64,000 bases of DNA from Siphonodentalium dalli (taxonomy: Eukaryota > Mollusca > Scaphopoda > Gadilida > Siphonodentaliidae): positions 74,366,705 through 74,430,704 of the forward strand of contig CP136067.1 in the NCBI GenBank assembly GCA_032622095.1, written 5' to 3'. This document shows positions 26,901-38,900 of this stretch, piece after piece; positions within the stretch are counted from its first letter, which is position 1, and each line of letters begins with the position of its first letter. Position numbers and translations under genes: made by a program. Below the pieces are notes generated by a model. It worked only from the letters and a program-made list of their open reading frames with translations, was not told where the DNA came from and made no database searches.

Positions 26901-29900
26901 TTGACCAAAAAATGTAAGAATAAAAGCTCGGACAAAAGTAGACATGCTGCGAAAAATTTCTAAGTCGAAAAAGGGGGGATAACTCCAAAAAAAAAAGTCC
27001 GTCATAATCGCAGGTGCACAGGTTCCCATGGTGGTTGATGTCTGTGCCAAGTTTCACGGAAATTGATCAAAAAACGACTGAGAAAAACTCCGGACAAATT
27101 TGTGTCCAACGGACGGACGGACGATGGACGGACGGACGGACAAGCTGACTCCAGTATACCCCCCCTAACTTCGTTGCGGGGGGTATAATGATATAAATCA
27201 CAATATTAAACATGAACATAGGGGGATATGTCTCTATGTCTGGCATTGTTATACCACGTGGTGAGGGCTTGTTCCATGTCGGATACATGCTTTGCTGGAC
27301 CGCTGGCGCTTAGGCCTTATCATTGATTTTTTTTTTTGTCGATTGTATGTTGTGGTTTCGACATTAACAATATTATGATCAGTGGCTTTTGATGTTGCTT
27401 ATGTCAGAATCTTTCTAAAAATATGATATTCCGATAGACAACAATAGCTCACAACTGCCTCATGCTTCCTGTCCCATTCCACACTTTGTCTCTCAGAGTA
27501 ATCAATTTCCTGTTTCATTTTCCTTTATGTCATATCTCGCGAGAACGAAACAAATATTGCACGGAATAATTTGGCAAAATTTGAACGAAATATTCTGCAA
27601 TTTCTTACTTCTTAAGTGTTTCATGGCCAATTCATCGAATAATTTATCACATATAGAGGGACATAAAGTGGTGATTATAGCTCAAATTTGTCTCAGGTAA
27701 GCTGAAAACTAGAGCCTTTCCGAGAAATTCATACCAACACGATTTAATACTGATTGAACAGACCCCAGTATTTTCCAGAAAACAGATAAATATTGGTCTT
27801 ACCAGGTGTTTGACTATCAAAACTATAATCTTGATACAAACTGTGAATGTAAGAGTTTTGTCACTCACCGCTTTCAGAATCAAATCCAGCAGTAACTTCA
27901 AACAGATCAGATACCCTTAAATCATTGTTTTGTGTTGCAAATTCAAGGTGACAAGTGAACGGCAGGCTGTGAACCAGGTGTCCATCTGACTGTATGCGAC
28001 TGCTGCAATTATTCCCTGAAATTGGTTAATAACGACTTAATTAGAGGCACTGTGAATAACCAATTTATATTATATATAAGAACAATGATTTAAGCTACCA
28101 ATAAAAAAAATCCATGTGGTCCAAACAAGTTACATAATTTCATGGTAAATATTTGAGTCCATTTAGCCTGAAGGGGTTACAGCACGAAATGCCACCCACC
28201 CCAATTCACCTCGTATCTGTGTAGTCCCGCACAAAGATTGTTTTTGTTTTGAGCTCCAGGCCCGACAACTGCATTTCTGCAATCCCATTCTTAATTAAAA
28301 TATAGGCAGCTGACATGGCTATCTCCATTGAGCGTAAACCACTGATAATGGGTTAAAAATTGATATTCCGGTAACGCATTACAAAGAACATGAACCCAGC
28401 TAATCCCACTCACCATTATTCGGACGGAGAATCATCGTGATCAGGGTGTAACAAATAAAAAAGTTGTAATATAATACTGACTTTTACAAATGTTGTATTT
28501 TTGCCGTACTATAGAACCCGCTTAGTCAGTACTTTGTCAATACAAGTTCATACATATTACCAAGATGTAGAGTTCGAGTCTATGGAAACATGAAAAGATG
28601 AAAATACCCCCTTTTCTCCACCAAATTCAAAGATTTTACGGTCAAGTGAATCCTGGTATAAGGTGTTTAACCAAAAAGATCATATGCGCCATTGCATGTC
28701 AATGTATTCTGCACAAAAAGAGTTATGGTCATATATTGAGTTTCAATCTACAATGAAAGAAATATACTGATAGAAATTCAGTCAAATAGTATAAAACACA
28801 AAATGTGTATTACAAATTACAAAATTAGTAAATCACAAATAAATGCTGATTTTACAAAAATTGTATTCTATAGTATAGGGCCTTGGAGATTGGTGAGTTG
28901 CAGGGTTGGGAATGGCGCCGCCATGGGAGGGATCTATGATAGTTCAGTTTTGGGCTTTCTAAATGTATTATACTTATAAAGAGAAGCCAATCACGATCGG
29001 CAGATGTTTAACCCGTACCTTGGTGATAGTGATTAGCTATTTTCATAAATCCTTACACCAACCTTTTCATCAATGCAAGACTTTCAACAATTCACAGCTT
29101 TCTAATAATTAATAGTTCACAAGTGAAATCAGACTTATTGGGCACCTTGTTCACATAAATAGGAAATGGATATGGCATTCAATTTCGACCTATTAGGTCA
29201 CTCCAACGCAGATATGTGTTATAGAGTGATAAAGCTAATTAAGCCCAACCATAGTCAGACAGACGCACCATAGCTGTTACAGATATAACAGTTACGAAAT
29301 TAAGTACATAACATCATAATAACTCTATTTATCTACTTATTACATTGGAACGTGAGACATAACATATTATGTTGTTGTGTTAGCTGCATATGAAAAAGTC
29401 TTGGGATCATTGAGATTAGAGACCAATCAATACCTGAACATCTATGCAAGTGAGGGTGTATAGACCTGGATATTAACTATCATTGATAATGGTTGGATAT
29501 AAAATATTTTAATGCAGAATTATCAGATAACAAGAGGTGAGACATGAGATGGTCAGATTGAAAGTACTAAGAGTCATAACATTGGATAGCATACAATATG
29601 TCTATGGTTAATGTTATTCTAAGGTGATCATTGAAAAGATACAATGTCTGTAAACAGCAGAAATATTATTAAAGACAGGGTTATTATTTTCAAAATCATT
29701 CAATCGATACCAAAATGTATACAGGTGAGGAATGTGTCATGATTAAATTGGATGAGATTATAAAAGTGATCGGGTGAAAAATATTTGACCACCATACAAC
29801 AAGTCAGTCTCAAGAATAACAGCACCGTTAATATTATCCTGCAGCCCAAATGCAATTGACGGAATTTCAAAATAAGACATTTCTTCTAATGATGAATATT

Positions 29901-32900
29901 CAATTGGTGGCTTATAGAAATCCTTACTGAACCTGGCTCAAGGTCAAAGGGATAATTTAATATCTGCCTTTCGAATATCATGTGTCTATGGAATGCGTTA
30001 AATTTAATCCCAAATCCAAATCCATGCATGTGAAATGTGAATCACCATCAACCTGGACATAGAATAGGAGAATGATCAGACGAAAAACATCAGAAGACCA
30101 TGATATGATGTGTGGAGTGGGCTAATCATTTTCAATTACATCATATGATGGAACTACAGAATGGCTGGGTTAATTTATTTCTAAGATAAGATACAGTGTC
30201 TGTAAACAACAATGTCTGTAAATAGAAATGACTGTAAAACATCCCTAATGGACTATTCTTGTAGTTTTAGAATAGGTGTCTTATTGAGTGTACATTAACT
30301 AATGAACCTGATTCAACAAAGGGGTTAACTTAACATTGCACAGAAAAAAGAACTCATAGAGCCATCCATTAATTATATTATATGATAAATAAAAGGTCAG
30401 CCGACCAGTGTCCCCCCGACAACGTGGCAAGTCGATGCCTGAAAAGGGTGGTTATTGAATAAAATTACGCTTAAAGATACAGACAGCTTTCCCTGTGGGT
30501 ATAACTGTTAAAATAGTCACATCCACTAAAACCACCATAAATAGAAAGAATATTATGTAATAGAGAAATGTTGTTCTTATATCAATCATAAATATCGCAT
30601 AGATTGCATGTTATTGTCATGTTTGTACCCTTGGTTATGTAAACAAACATAAAAAAGTTACCTTCTGATTGTTTATAGACAAACTCTCGGAAATACCGTA
30701 TCGTCCAATGAAAATGTTCCGTTGCACTTTGGAATGTGTAGATAAAATTATTGGCGCAATCAACAATTGCATTCAAATCACATCAAATTGTATTTTAATG
30801 ACGCATTCTACCTGCTGTCAGTTCAAATAAGGATTATTACGATGAATCGTATTGTGAGTTGTAAGTTGTAAGCGCACCAAATTAGGTGTTTTACAACCGA
30901 CGTAAAGCGCGTGAATCTAAATAAGGAAATGGCGCAATATCGTCTTATAAACAATTCACTGAGCTTTTTTGCGAGAAACTAAAGAACAGTCAACCTGTAT
31001 TTTCTCGGACACAAAACGTGTTTTGTGAATATCGCATTCAAATCATCATTATGCTATACTATTAGTATATTCTTGAGGAAATGATCATAATTTGATCATG
31101 TTATTTCTAAATTATAACCTACAACGAAGGCCGCCCGTCCCTTTTATAATATAACATAATTATAATAATATACTTATAATAGAATTATGCTTAAGCGTAG
31201 TTAGCTAATATATGTGAAATCTGCCTCCTATAGTGATACGGATCCAACTCACATTCAACACACTATAACCTCCAAAGGCCTTAACCTTTTCATGACTGGA
31301 GCTTCCTGACATTTTGCGAAAACCTTGTGCAAAGGTATTCTAATAAATGTGAGTTTCCCATAGAGAACCTCCCATATATAAGAGAATACATTGGCCTAAT
31401 AATATTTACCTTGACCTTGTAAACCAGTGCATTCGCATATATATGCGAGGCTCTCTATGGGAGACTCGCATATATAAGAGAATGCACTGGCACCTTATCT
31501 TTAATGTTGCACCAGTGTCATGAAAGGGTTAAAATCCATAAAATATTGGCGAGAATAAAAATATAGCATTTCTACAGCAAATCAGCTGCTTTTACGAGTA
31601 CCAAGCTAAGAATCATGATTCTGATTCTCATCAGATTTTAAGCCCTGCTCCACAGCAACATTGTGTTAACATTCCCAACACATTGTAGACAGCTGAGGAC
31701 CGAATTAAAAGGAACAACTATTTTGAGAATATCCTGTCAATGTCAATGTCCTGAAGTTTTAGGTAAATAGGATACGAACTGTAGGAACAGCTGAACTCAC
31801 AGTTAACCCGTTGAACCCGTAACACCGATATTTAGGGGCAAACGAACCGTGACTATATCCCGTAACACCGATATTTCGGTGCAGCGACGACATGATTCGG
31901 TAGCAAATTTATATATAATATAACGAGCGTCAGACCCACTGATTTATATTTAAATTGCCCCCACATATGTCAGCGGCGCCCATGGTTCGTATGGAATGAT
32001 TGGCCGCTAGTATCGGGTAGAAATATATGCGCATGCGCATAGCATATAATCTACAAAAACATACGATATTTTAAGCGAACTGTGCCGCTATATTTAGGGC
32101 ATATAATTTTGTGTTCCCCGTGTGTGTACAGAACAGACATAATTTAGACACACAATTTCAGTTTAAATTAGGGAGCATGTCAAAACCTCTTTCGCATATG
32201 CGAAAAAAGTGCGAAAAATGTGGCGTCATTGACGTCGTTTTTTTCGACATTATCGGAGTTTTTTCGTCATTATCGCACGCCGTAACGTTGTACGTTTTCG
32301 TCATTTTCGCTGTCTTGGTTCGATGTTTTCGCAATTTTGCTCAAATGTTCGCTGTTCTGTTTCGACATATTTTCGCAGTGTTTGTTTTCGTCAAGATCGC
32401 AGCATTATATCCGTCAATATTGCTGTTGTGTCGATATGATTGGCAGGACAGTTTGTGTTCAATAAATACTCCATAGTCGCAGTTTTATACTGATGTGTCG
32501 TGAACGGGAAGATGTCGATGTCCATGCTGAAATTTCTCAGATCGGAGTGACAGTTTGTGTTCAATAAATACTCCATAGTCGCAGTTTTATACTGATGTGT
32601 CGCGAACGGGAAGATGTTGGTGTCCATGCTGAAATTTCTCAGATCGGAGTTTTTATCATAAGAATTCCATTGGTTTAATCGGAGTATTCTCCGATATGAA
32701 AACATTTCCGATTTGATCGGAGTTTATAAATGTAGGCCTATTAGTAAATTTCTCCGGACAATTCAAACTTCGTTTAATAATAAACTATTATTAATAGAAG
32801 ATTATTTAAAGTCCCAAATAAATTATTCCCAGACCCAATTTATATAATAGGATAGGCCAACACAATCATTTCCTACATTTTGATGTCACACGGTGCCCGC

Positions 32901-35900
32901 AAATCTGTGGGTTTATAGCAGTGATATTGCATCACTGGTTTACAGTAAATATTACAGTACAGGTTGAAGTCCCCCTAAATCTCGAGCAATAATTGCTACA
33001 CCGTCGCATTAATACTGCAGAGTGGTACCGTAAACAATGCAAATTTTGATTTCGAAAATCGTTTTTGTGTGTGATTATGTAACTTGTCTTCACTTTGGGT
33101 AAACCGTCACCATTTAATTGTGCGAACTATTATGAATAAAAGAATACAGCCGAGGACGACAATAAATTATTCCACAACCCCCGATTTATAGTATACTTTC
33201 TGTATGCCACGTAGAGTTAATTTCTAGTTTCAATCTGTCTTTCTAGACCAGACACATATTTTAATGTGGACGCAAATCAGGGTGTTTACGGCATCGTCGG
33301 ACAGTCGTAAACAATGCTTTAATTTTCGCAATATAAGTATGAAATCATTGTTAGATATCGGAAGCGCAGCGTCATCATGATTAATTCGTCGGCGACTTTT
33401 ATACTTTTATTTAAAATCTACACATTTTATTCAATATATATCAGCGATCAGATGCGACAAAGTTATATAATAGTTTGGAATTTCCACGAATTGCACAATC
33501 ATGTTATGTTGTGCTATTTTTAGCACTAATTTCCCAGGCCAATCCTAGTTTCGTTTGTGGGTAGCATTGACTGACAGAGGAGTTGAGTGTTATGTTTTTC
33601 TCGATTCTTTATTGAATGAATAATAAAAATATGGATAACATACCATTATAAAACAATGAACTTAGGGGGTATGGCTCTATATATGTCTGGCGTTGATACA
33701 ATGTGATGAGGGCTTGTTCTATATCGGGCCTATTGCTTCAAATGCTGGATCATGTGGATGGACGGTTGTCGCTCCCGTTGTGAGTGGGTGCAGCTGGTTT
33801 CAAATTTCTGTGTGATTTCATCTTTTTTCTGTTAGATGTGTGATACCTGGGGTTGTGAAAACCCTAACTTCTTCGTACTGTCGACCTGTGTAAACTGCTG
33901 GTCTAATATTTTCCCAACTGCGTATATGTCCGCTACCGATAGATCTATTCGATTTCATCACTGTTTCTAGCCATGATCGAACTGATATTATGACATCAAG
34001 TCGCTTCATTTTGGAATTTTATATATCAGATGTGTTGTTTTTGTCCAACGAGTTAAACCATTGTTCACTAATTGAGAAGACATCACGACAACAACAAAAC
34101 TGTCGCACAGTTCACGCATAGTTGTGAGGGACCGGTATATACGTCATTATATGTCAGTAGACCAATATGTTTGTATAGCCTATTGCTAAATGTCACCCCT
34201 TCACACATTTGGAATGGGTTGACTATTGTTTAATTAGGCCTTGTGCGAACTCATAGCTATCACATTTGGAATGGGTTGACTATTGTTTAATTAGGCCTTG
34301 TGCGAACTCATAGCTATCAAAACAGTCGAACTGTCAAGTCATTGTACTTATGTGTTAACCGCATAGAGTTGTTTGTATGGCCTTTGGCTGACAGCCAATA
34401 AAAATTCAGCTGGCATCTGATTACGCAGAAGGCAAAAATAAATGCGCGGATTTATGAAGTGCGACAACATCGTAAGGATGTTTTAACTTTTCATCGTTTG
34501 CGAATATCGATCAATGTTTCGACGTCGCGACTTTCGCGTTGTCGAAAGTTTCTACATTTTACGGAAATTTTGTTCTGTTGTGATTTCGACGTTATCGCAC
34601 TTTTATGGCCAGTCGCTTTCGACGTTATCGCATTATTTTTCGTCATTTCCGACATTTCGTTTTTGCACATTTACGTCAATTACGTCAAAACTTTTTCGAC
34701 ATTATCGACAATATTTTCGCATATGCGAAAGAGGTTTTGACATGCTCCCTTACCCTCGCGTATATTAGTCAGTGTTCTGCTACATATGGGGAAGGGTCTA
34801 TCGCCTATCAAGTTGATTTATTCGCGCATGCGCAGACCAGCACAATGGCAAATAAATGGTTTATAACGTACTTATACACGACATACCAACTAATATATAT
34901 ATTTAAATGGGCCTATTGAAGTCAGCGCTGGTAAAGGTGTGTATATGGATTGGCTGCCTGCTAGAAACGGGTAGGAAAATATGCACATGCGCGCAGGCTA
35001 TAATTCATTTTGAAAAATGCGTTTAAGTGAATTGTGGCGCTATATATGACATATAGTTGCATGTTTCACATGTTCAGTAGACACAATCTAGACAGCTTAC
35101 TTGAACAATGGGGCCACGATATGTTACGGGAAAGTACATTGTTTCTGCATGGTCTCTGTAATATCAGTCTCTGTTATGCCACATGCGGCAAAAGTCTATC
35201 GCATATCAAGTTGACTTACTCGCACATGGTCAGGTATATCTTAAATTTCACACTAGGATATTGGTTGCATCGAAACGCAATTCGCTGATGTATAATTACA
35301 ACGTTAAAAGCTAGAATTCGTTTATCCTGCAAATTTCGGGTAGTTGCCTAGTAACTGTTTCTAAGGAGAGATCGGGTGGCAAAGTATCCCGGTCTTACAA
35401 TGATCAGTTGTCCATGCCTGTACAGTTTCAGTTATGTGTCCCCTTTGAACATAACCAACACCACGCGACTATAGACACTGTCTAAATTAAGGCAAAACAT
35501 ACCACTGAATAGTTAGTGCAATGTCATTCGATCATTAGTGGTATTTGCTTAGCAACCGTTGCTACCCATAAATGGGATATTTGGTTCACTATTCTGGTCG
35601 GGTATATCTCAAATTTCACGTTAGGGTATTACCTGTATCAAAAAACGCAATCACTGGGGTTGAATAACGATTCTGTAAACTATATTTACATTTTCCCGTC
35701 AATTCCGGGTAGTTGCCTAGCAACCGTTACCAAGGAATTGCCGCGATCTTATAATGATCGCTGATCCATGGGGGACTTACCTGTAAAGTTTCAGACCTGT
35801 GTCACAGTTTGAACATAATCAACACCATGCGACTAGACACTGTATAATTTAAGCGGAAATACCACTGGGAGCCCCGGGTCAGGGTGTCGATCACTGTGGG

Positions 35901-38900
35901 GCGTCAGGGTTCAAAGGGTTAACCCTTTCAACACGTAACGCAAAAATAGTTGCGTAAGCGTAAACTTCCTGTAACCCGTAGTGCAAAAATACTTGCGTAA
36001 ACCCATGTGCGTTTTGTTGACGTTATCGCTAAAAATACTCCGGCGTCTAGAAACCCGCCCACTAACACTGGTAACATCCAATGGATGATTAGATTCCAGA
36101 GGGGGTGCTGTAATTGAATTAGAAATACATCCAATGCTTCTTCGAATTCAAGAAAATCAGTGTACATGTATATAAAGAAATTCGAGAAATATAGTAATGA
36201 AAAACTCTTACTTTGATATATGTAACTCAACTGAATCAGAGGTGCTGCGTATAAATAATCGTATGGATATACGAAGACAAATAACAGTGACATTATGGGA
36301 TTATTGACACACATTGAACGTTTCCGGTTTACTTCCGTGTTTATGTTGTTGTCTGCTGTCACTGTCAATTTATGACAACAAACTAGTTATCTGTCAAATA
36401 CAATTTTAAATGTCAAAACGTCTCAAGTTAGATGAAGCTATTCGGCAGATTCAGCAATCAAGCGATGACGACAATGACTCCGGTTCAGAATATCCGACTT
36501 CGGACTTATCGTCGGAAACAGATAGTAGTGATGGATCTGATGACGAAATCAACAATGCCGGTGATGCAAATTTCCAAATTTCGTGGTCGAAGGTAGTGAA
36601 ACCACCAAGTGTAACATTTAATTCGAGGCAATGCGGCCCAAAAAACTTGTCACAAGGATTCTCCAGTGAAACAGATTCCATCGAGTTTGTAAAGCTTTTC
36701 CTGGATGATGATTTATTTGGACAACTTTGTGAATTCACAAATAAAAGAGCGGAGCAGGTGAAGGAAGACAAGCCAAATGACTACTACGCATCATTATGGA
36801 AACCTGTAGATGTCCAGGAAATGCGTGCATTCTTTGGTATGCGAATCCTCATGGAGTATAAATTAATCAAACCCAGTTACGAGGAATATTTTCAGAATGA
36901 AATGCGAAATTTTGTTACATATACTCCAGGATTCAAATCGGTCTTCACTCGTGACCGCTACTTTGCCATATGGAAGTTTTTGCACCTTGTCGATGAACGG
37001 GATTCTACACTGAACAAAAATGACAAACTTTACAAAGTAAGGCCCATGTTGAATTCCCTTCTTGCAAAATTCAAAGATAACTGGACCCCAAGTCAATTTC
37101 TTAGTATGGATGAGGGAATGATTCCGGCAAAGAATCGTTTGTCCATCAAACAATACATTCGAATAAAGCCCATCAAATGGGGAATAAAGGGATTCCTGTT
37201 GTGTGAGAGTGCTTCTGGTTATCTTCTCAATGCAGAGATATATACAGGTGCAACGAACGGTTTTGTTTCGAAAGAATTAGGAAAAATTGGAAGTACTGTT
37301 GTGCGAGTTACATCTGGTCTCGGATTGGAAAACAAAAATCATGTTTTAGTTATGGATAGATATTATACATCTATAGCTCTATTCCAATACCTATTTTCCA
37401 AAGGGTTACATGCTGTTGGGACAACCATGACAAACCGTAAAAATTATCCGGTTGAACTGAAAGTAGGTAAATGTCAGAAGAAAGTCATGGTTCGTGGTTC
37501 ATATGACTATTTCTGTTCTGATAACATTGTTGCTGTTGTTTGGAAAGACAAAGAGCCAATTAATTTTATTAGTACATTTGGAGACCCACGTGTTGAGGTA
37601 ACTGTCAATCGCCGACAAAAAGATGGCAACTTATTACAAGTGAAGTGTCCCACCATAGTGTCTATCTATAACAAGCATATGGGCGGCACAGATAAAAATG
37701 ACCAGCTAACAAGATTGAATCGGACAAGAAAACATTACAAATGGCCCCGTCGCCTGACTATGAAATTTCTTTTCTGGGCAATTTACAATGCATATATCAT
37801 TGAAGGGACATTCAAGGAACACCGACCACAAAGTAAAAGAGCCGTAACATTTGGTTCATTTGTGAATGATGTCGCTCTAGCATTAATTGGTGAATATCGC
37901 AGAGAATCGGTTGTTCGATCGCGTCAATCTGGAGGTCTCGTATCTGAACCTCGTCTCCAAAACGTCAGTGTTCGTGAACCGGAAAGATCACAAGATACTT
38001 CTGGTTATCGTGTTTGTAGAGTTTGTGCTGAACGATACAACAGATATGTTAGGAATCACCCTAATGTAAAGCGAAGTGAATTGCCTGTGAAGCAGACCAG
38101 GACTGTATTCTGGTGTAAGGGGTGCAAAGTGTTTTTATGCATCCGGGAAGCATCCGATTGCTGGCATGCATGGCATAATTTGAAGGAGTATTGGCATGTT
38201 TGAAATTTGTTAAATTATTGATGCATGTACCAGATTGAGAATTTATATGTGGCATTCATAAAACATATTAAATTTAAATTTTTGATTCAAATAATTTATG
38301 TGCTGCATTATATTAGCCCACTGCACTGCCCTTATGAGTTGGCCATATGTATACATATGCACCTGTTTTACCTCGTAGTTTTATATTATTTTTGTTTAAT
38401 TGGGGTGAAATGTCACTTTCAACAGCTAAGGTCATATCATGACGAGGAGAGATAAACTCAGGCTAAGGCTTTCATTTATTACTCCTCCCACTTTTAGAAG
38501 ACTTCTACTTCAGACAGTGATTACCATGGTCCTATTCTTTACTCCATGCTGGAACGTGTCCCAAGTCCAAAACTATAAACATGTGCCATCATGCTCACCC
38601 GGGGACCACAGATGGGTAGTATTATATTAATATACAACTCTGATGTAAAATAGGTGCATATGAAGTGACGGCCCTTCAGGGCAATGTAATTTGAGGCATC
38701 GGACAATGATTGCAGCCCCCTGGGATTTAAATTCTAAATAAAATTTACCTTTTTTTTTCAAAATCATGACTTCTGATAGCCTTATCATGTAAAATGACAT
38801 GCCAATTTATATGGTTGTGACCATTTGTGACTGAGTTTTGTGCCGATATATTAAATTAAATTATTATCCCTACAGGGCTGTACGATATATACACAGAACG

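Larger units (their letters stand above)
32171..34749. mobile_element. PIF/Harbinger-like non-autonomous element with TTA duplication
   Basis: A terminal inverted repeat of about 35 bp begins GGGAGCATGTCAAAACC and includes the palindrome tttcgcatatgcgaaa. TTA flanks both sides (32168-32170, 34750-34752). Both subterminal 300 bp are filled with 'ttcgacattatcgca'-type motifs. A 3-bp TWA duplication with GG-start ends is the PIF/Harbinger pattern. No DDE or Myb-like protein was found. It lies inside the 31803-35922 element. Confidence 0.75.
31803..35922. mobile_element. Non-autonomous piggyBac-like element, 4.1 kb
   Basis: Left TTAACCCGTTGAACCCGTAAC, right (inverse) TTAACCCTTTGAACCCTGACG. The left subterminal region repeats 'cccgtaacaccgatattt' twice, paralleling a twice-repeated motif in the left end of 35919-42300. 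The right kilobase is homologous in layout to the right end of that element ('gggtagttgcctag-aac', 'gggtcagggtg-c'). No transposase. Its size is inflated by the nested 32171-34749. About 31960-32160 and 34900-35100 are diverged direct repeats. Confidence 0.75.

Noticed and set aside
30582-30776. Minus-strand frame NAIVDCANNFIYTF...YKQSEG followed by a good donor (AAG|gtaact)
   Set aside because: No convincing acceptor, no place in the continuous NUP210 phase chain, and no recognised homology; probably chance.
36451-37153. Minus-strand frames of 106 and 96 codons over the transposase
   Set aside because: Shadow frames of the intact piggyBac gene on the other strand.
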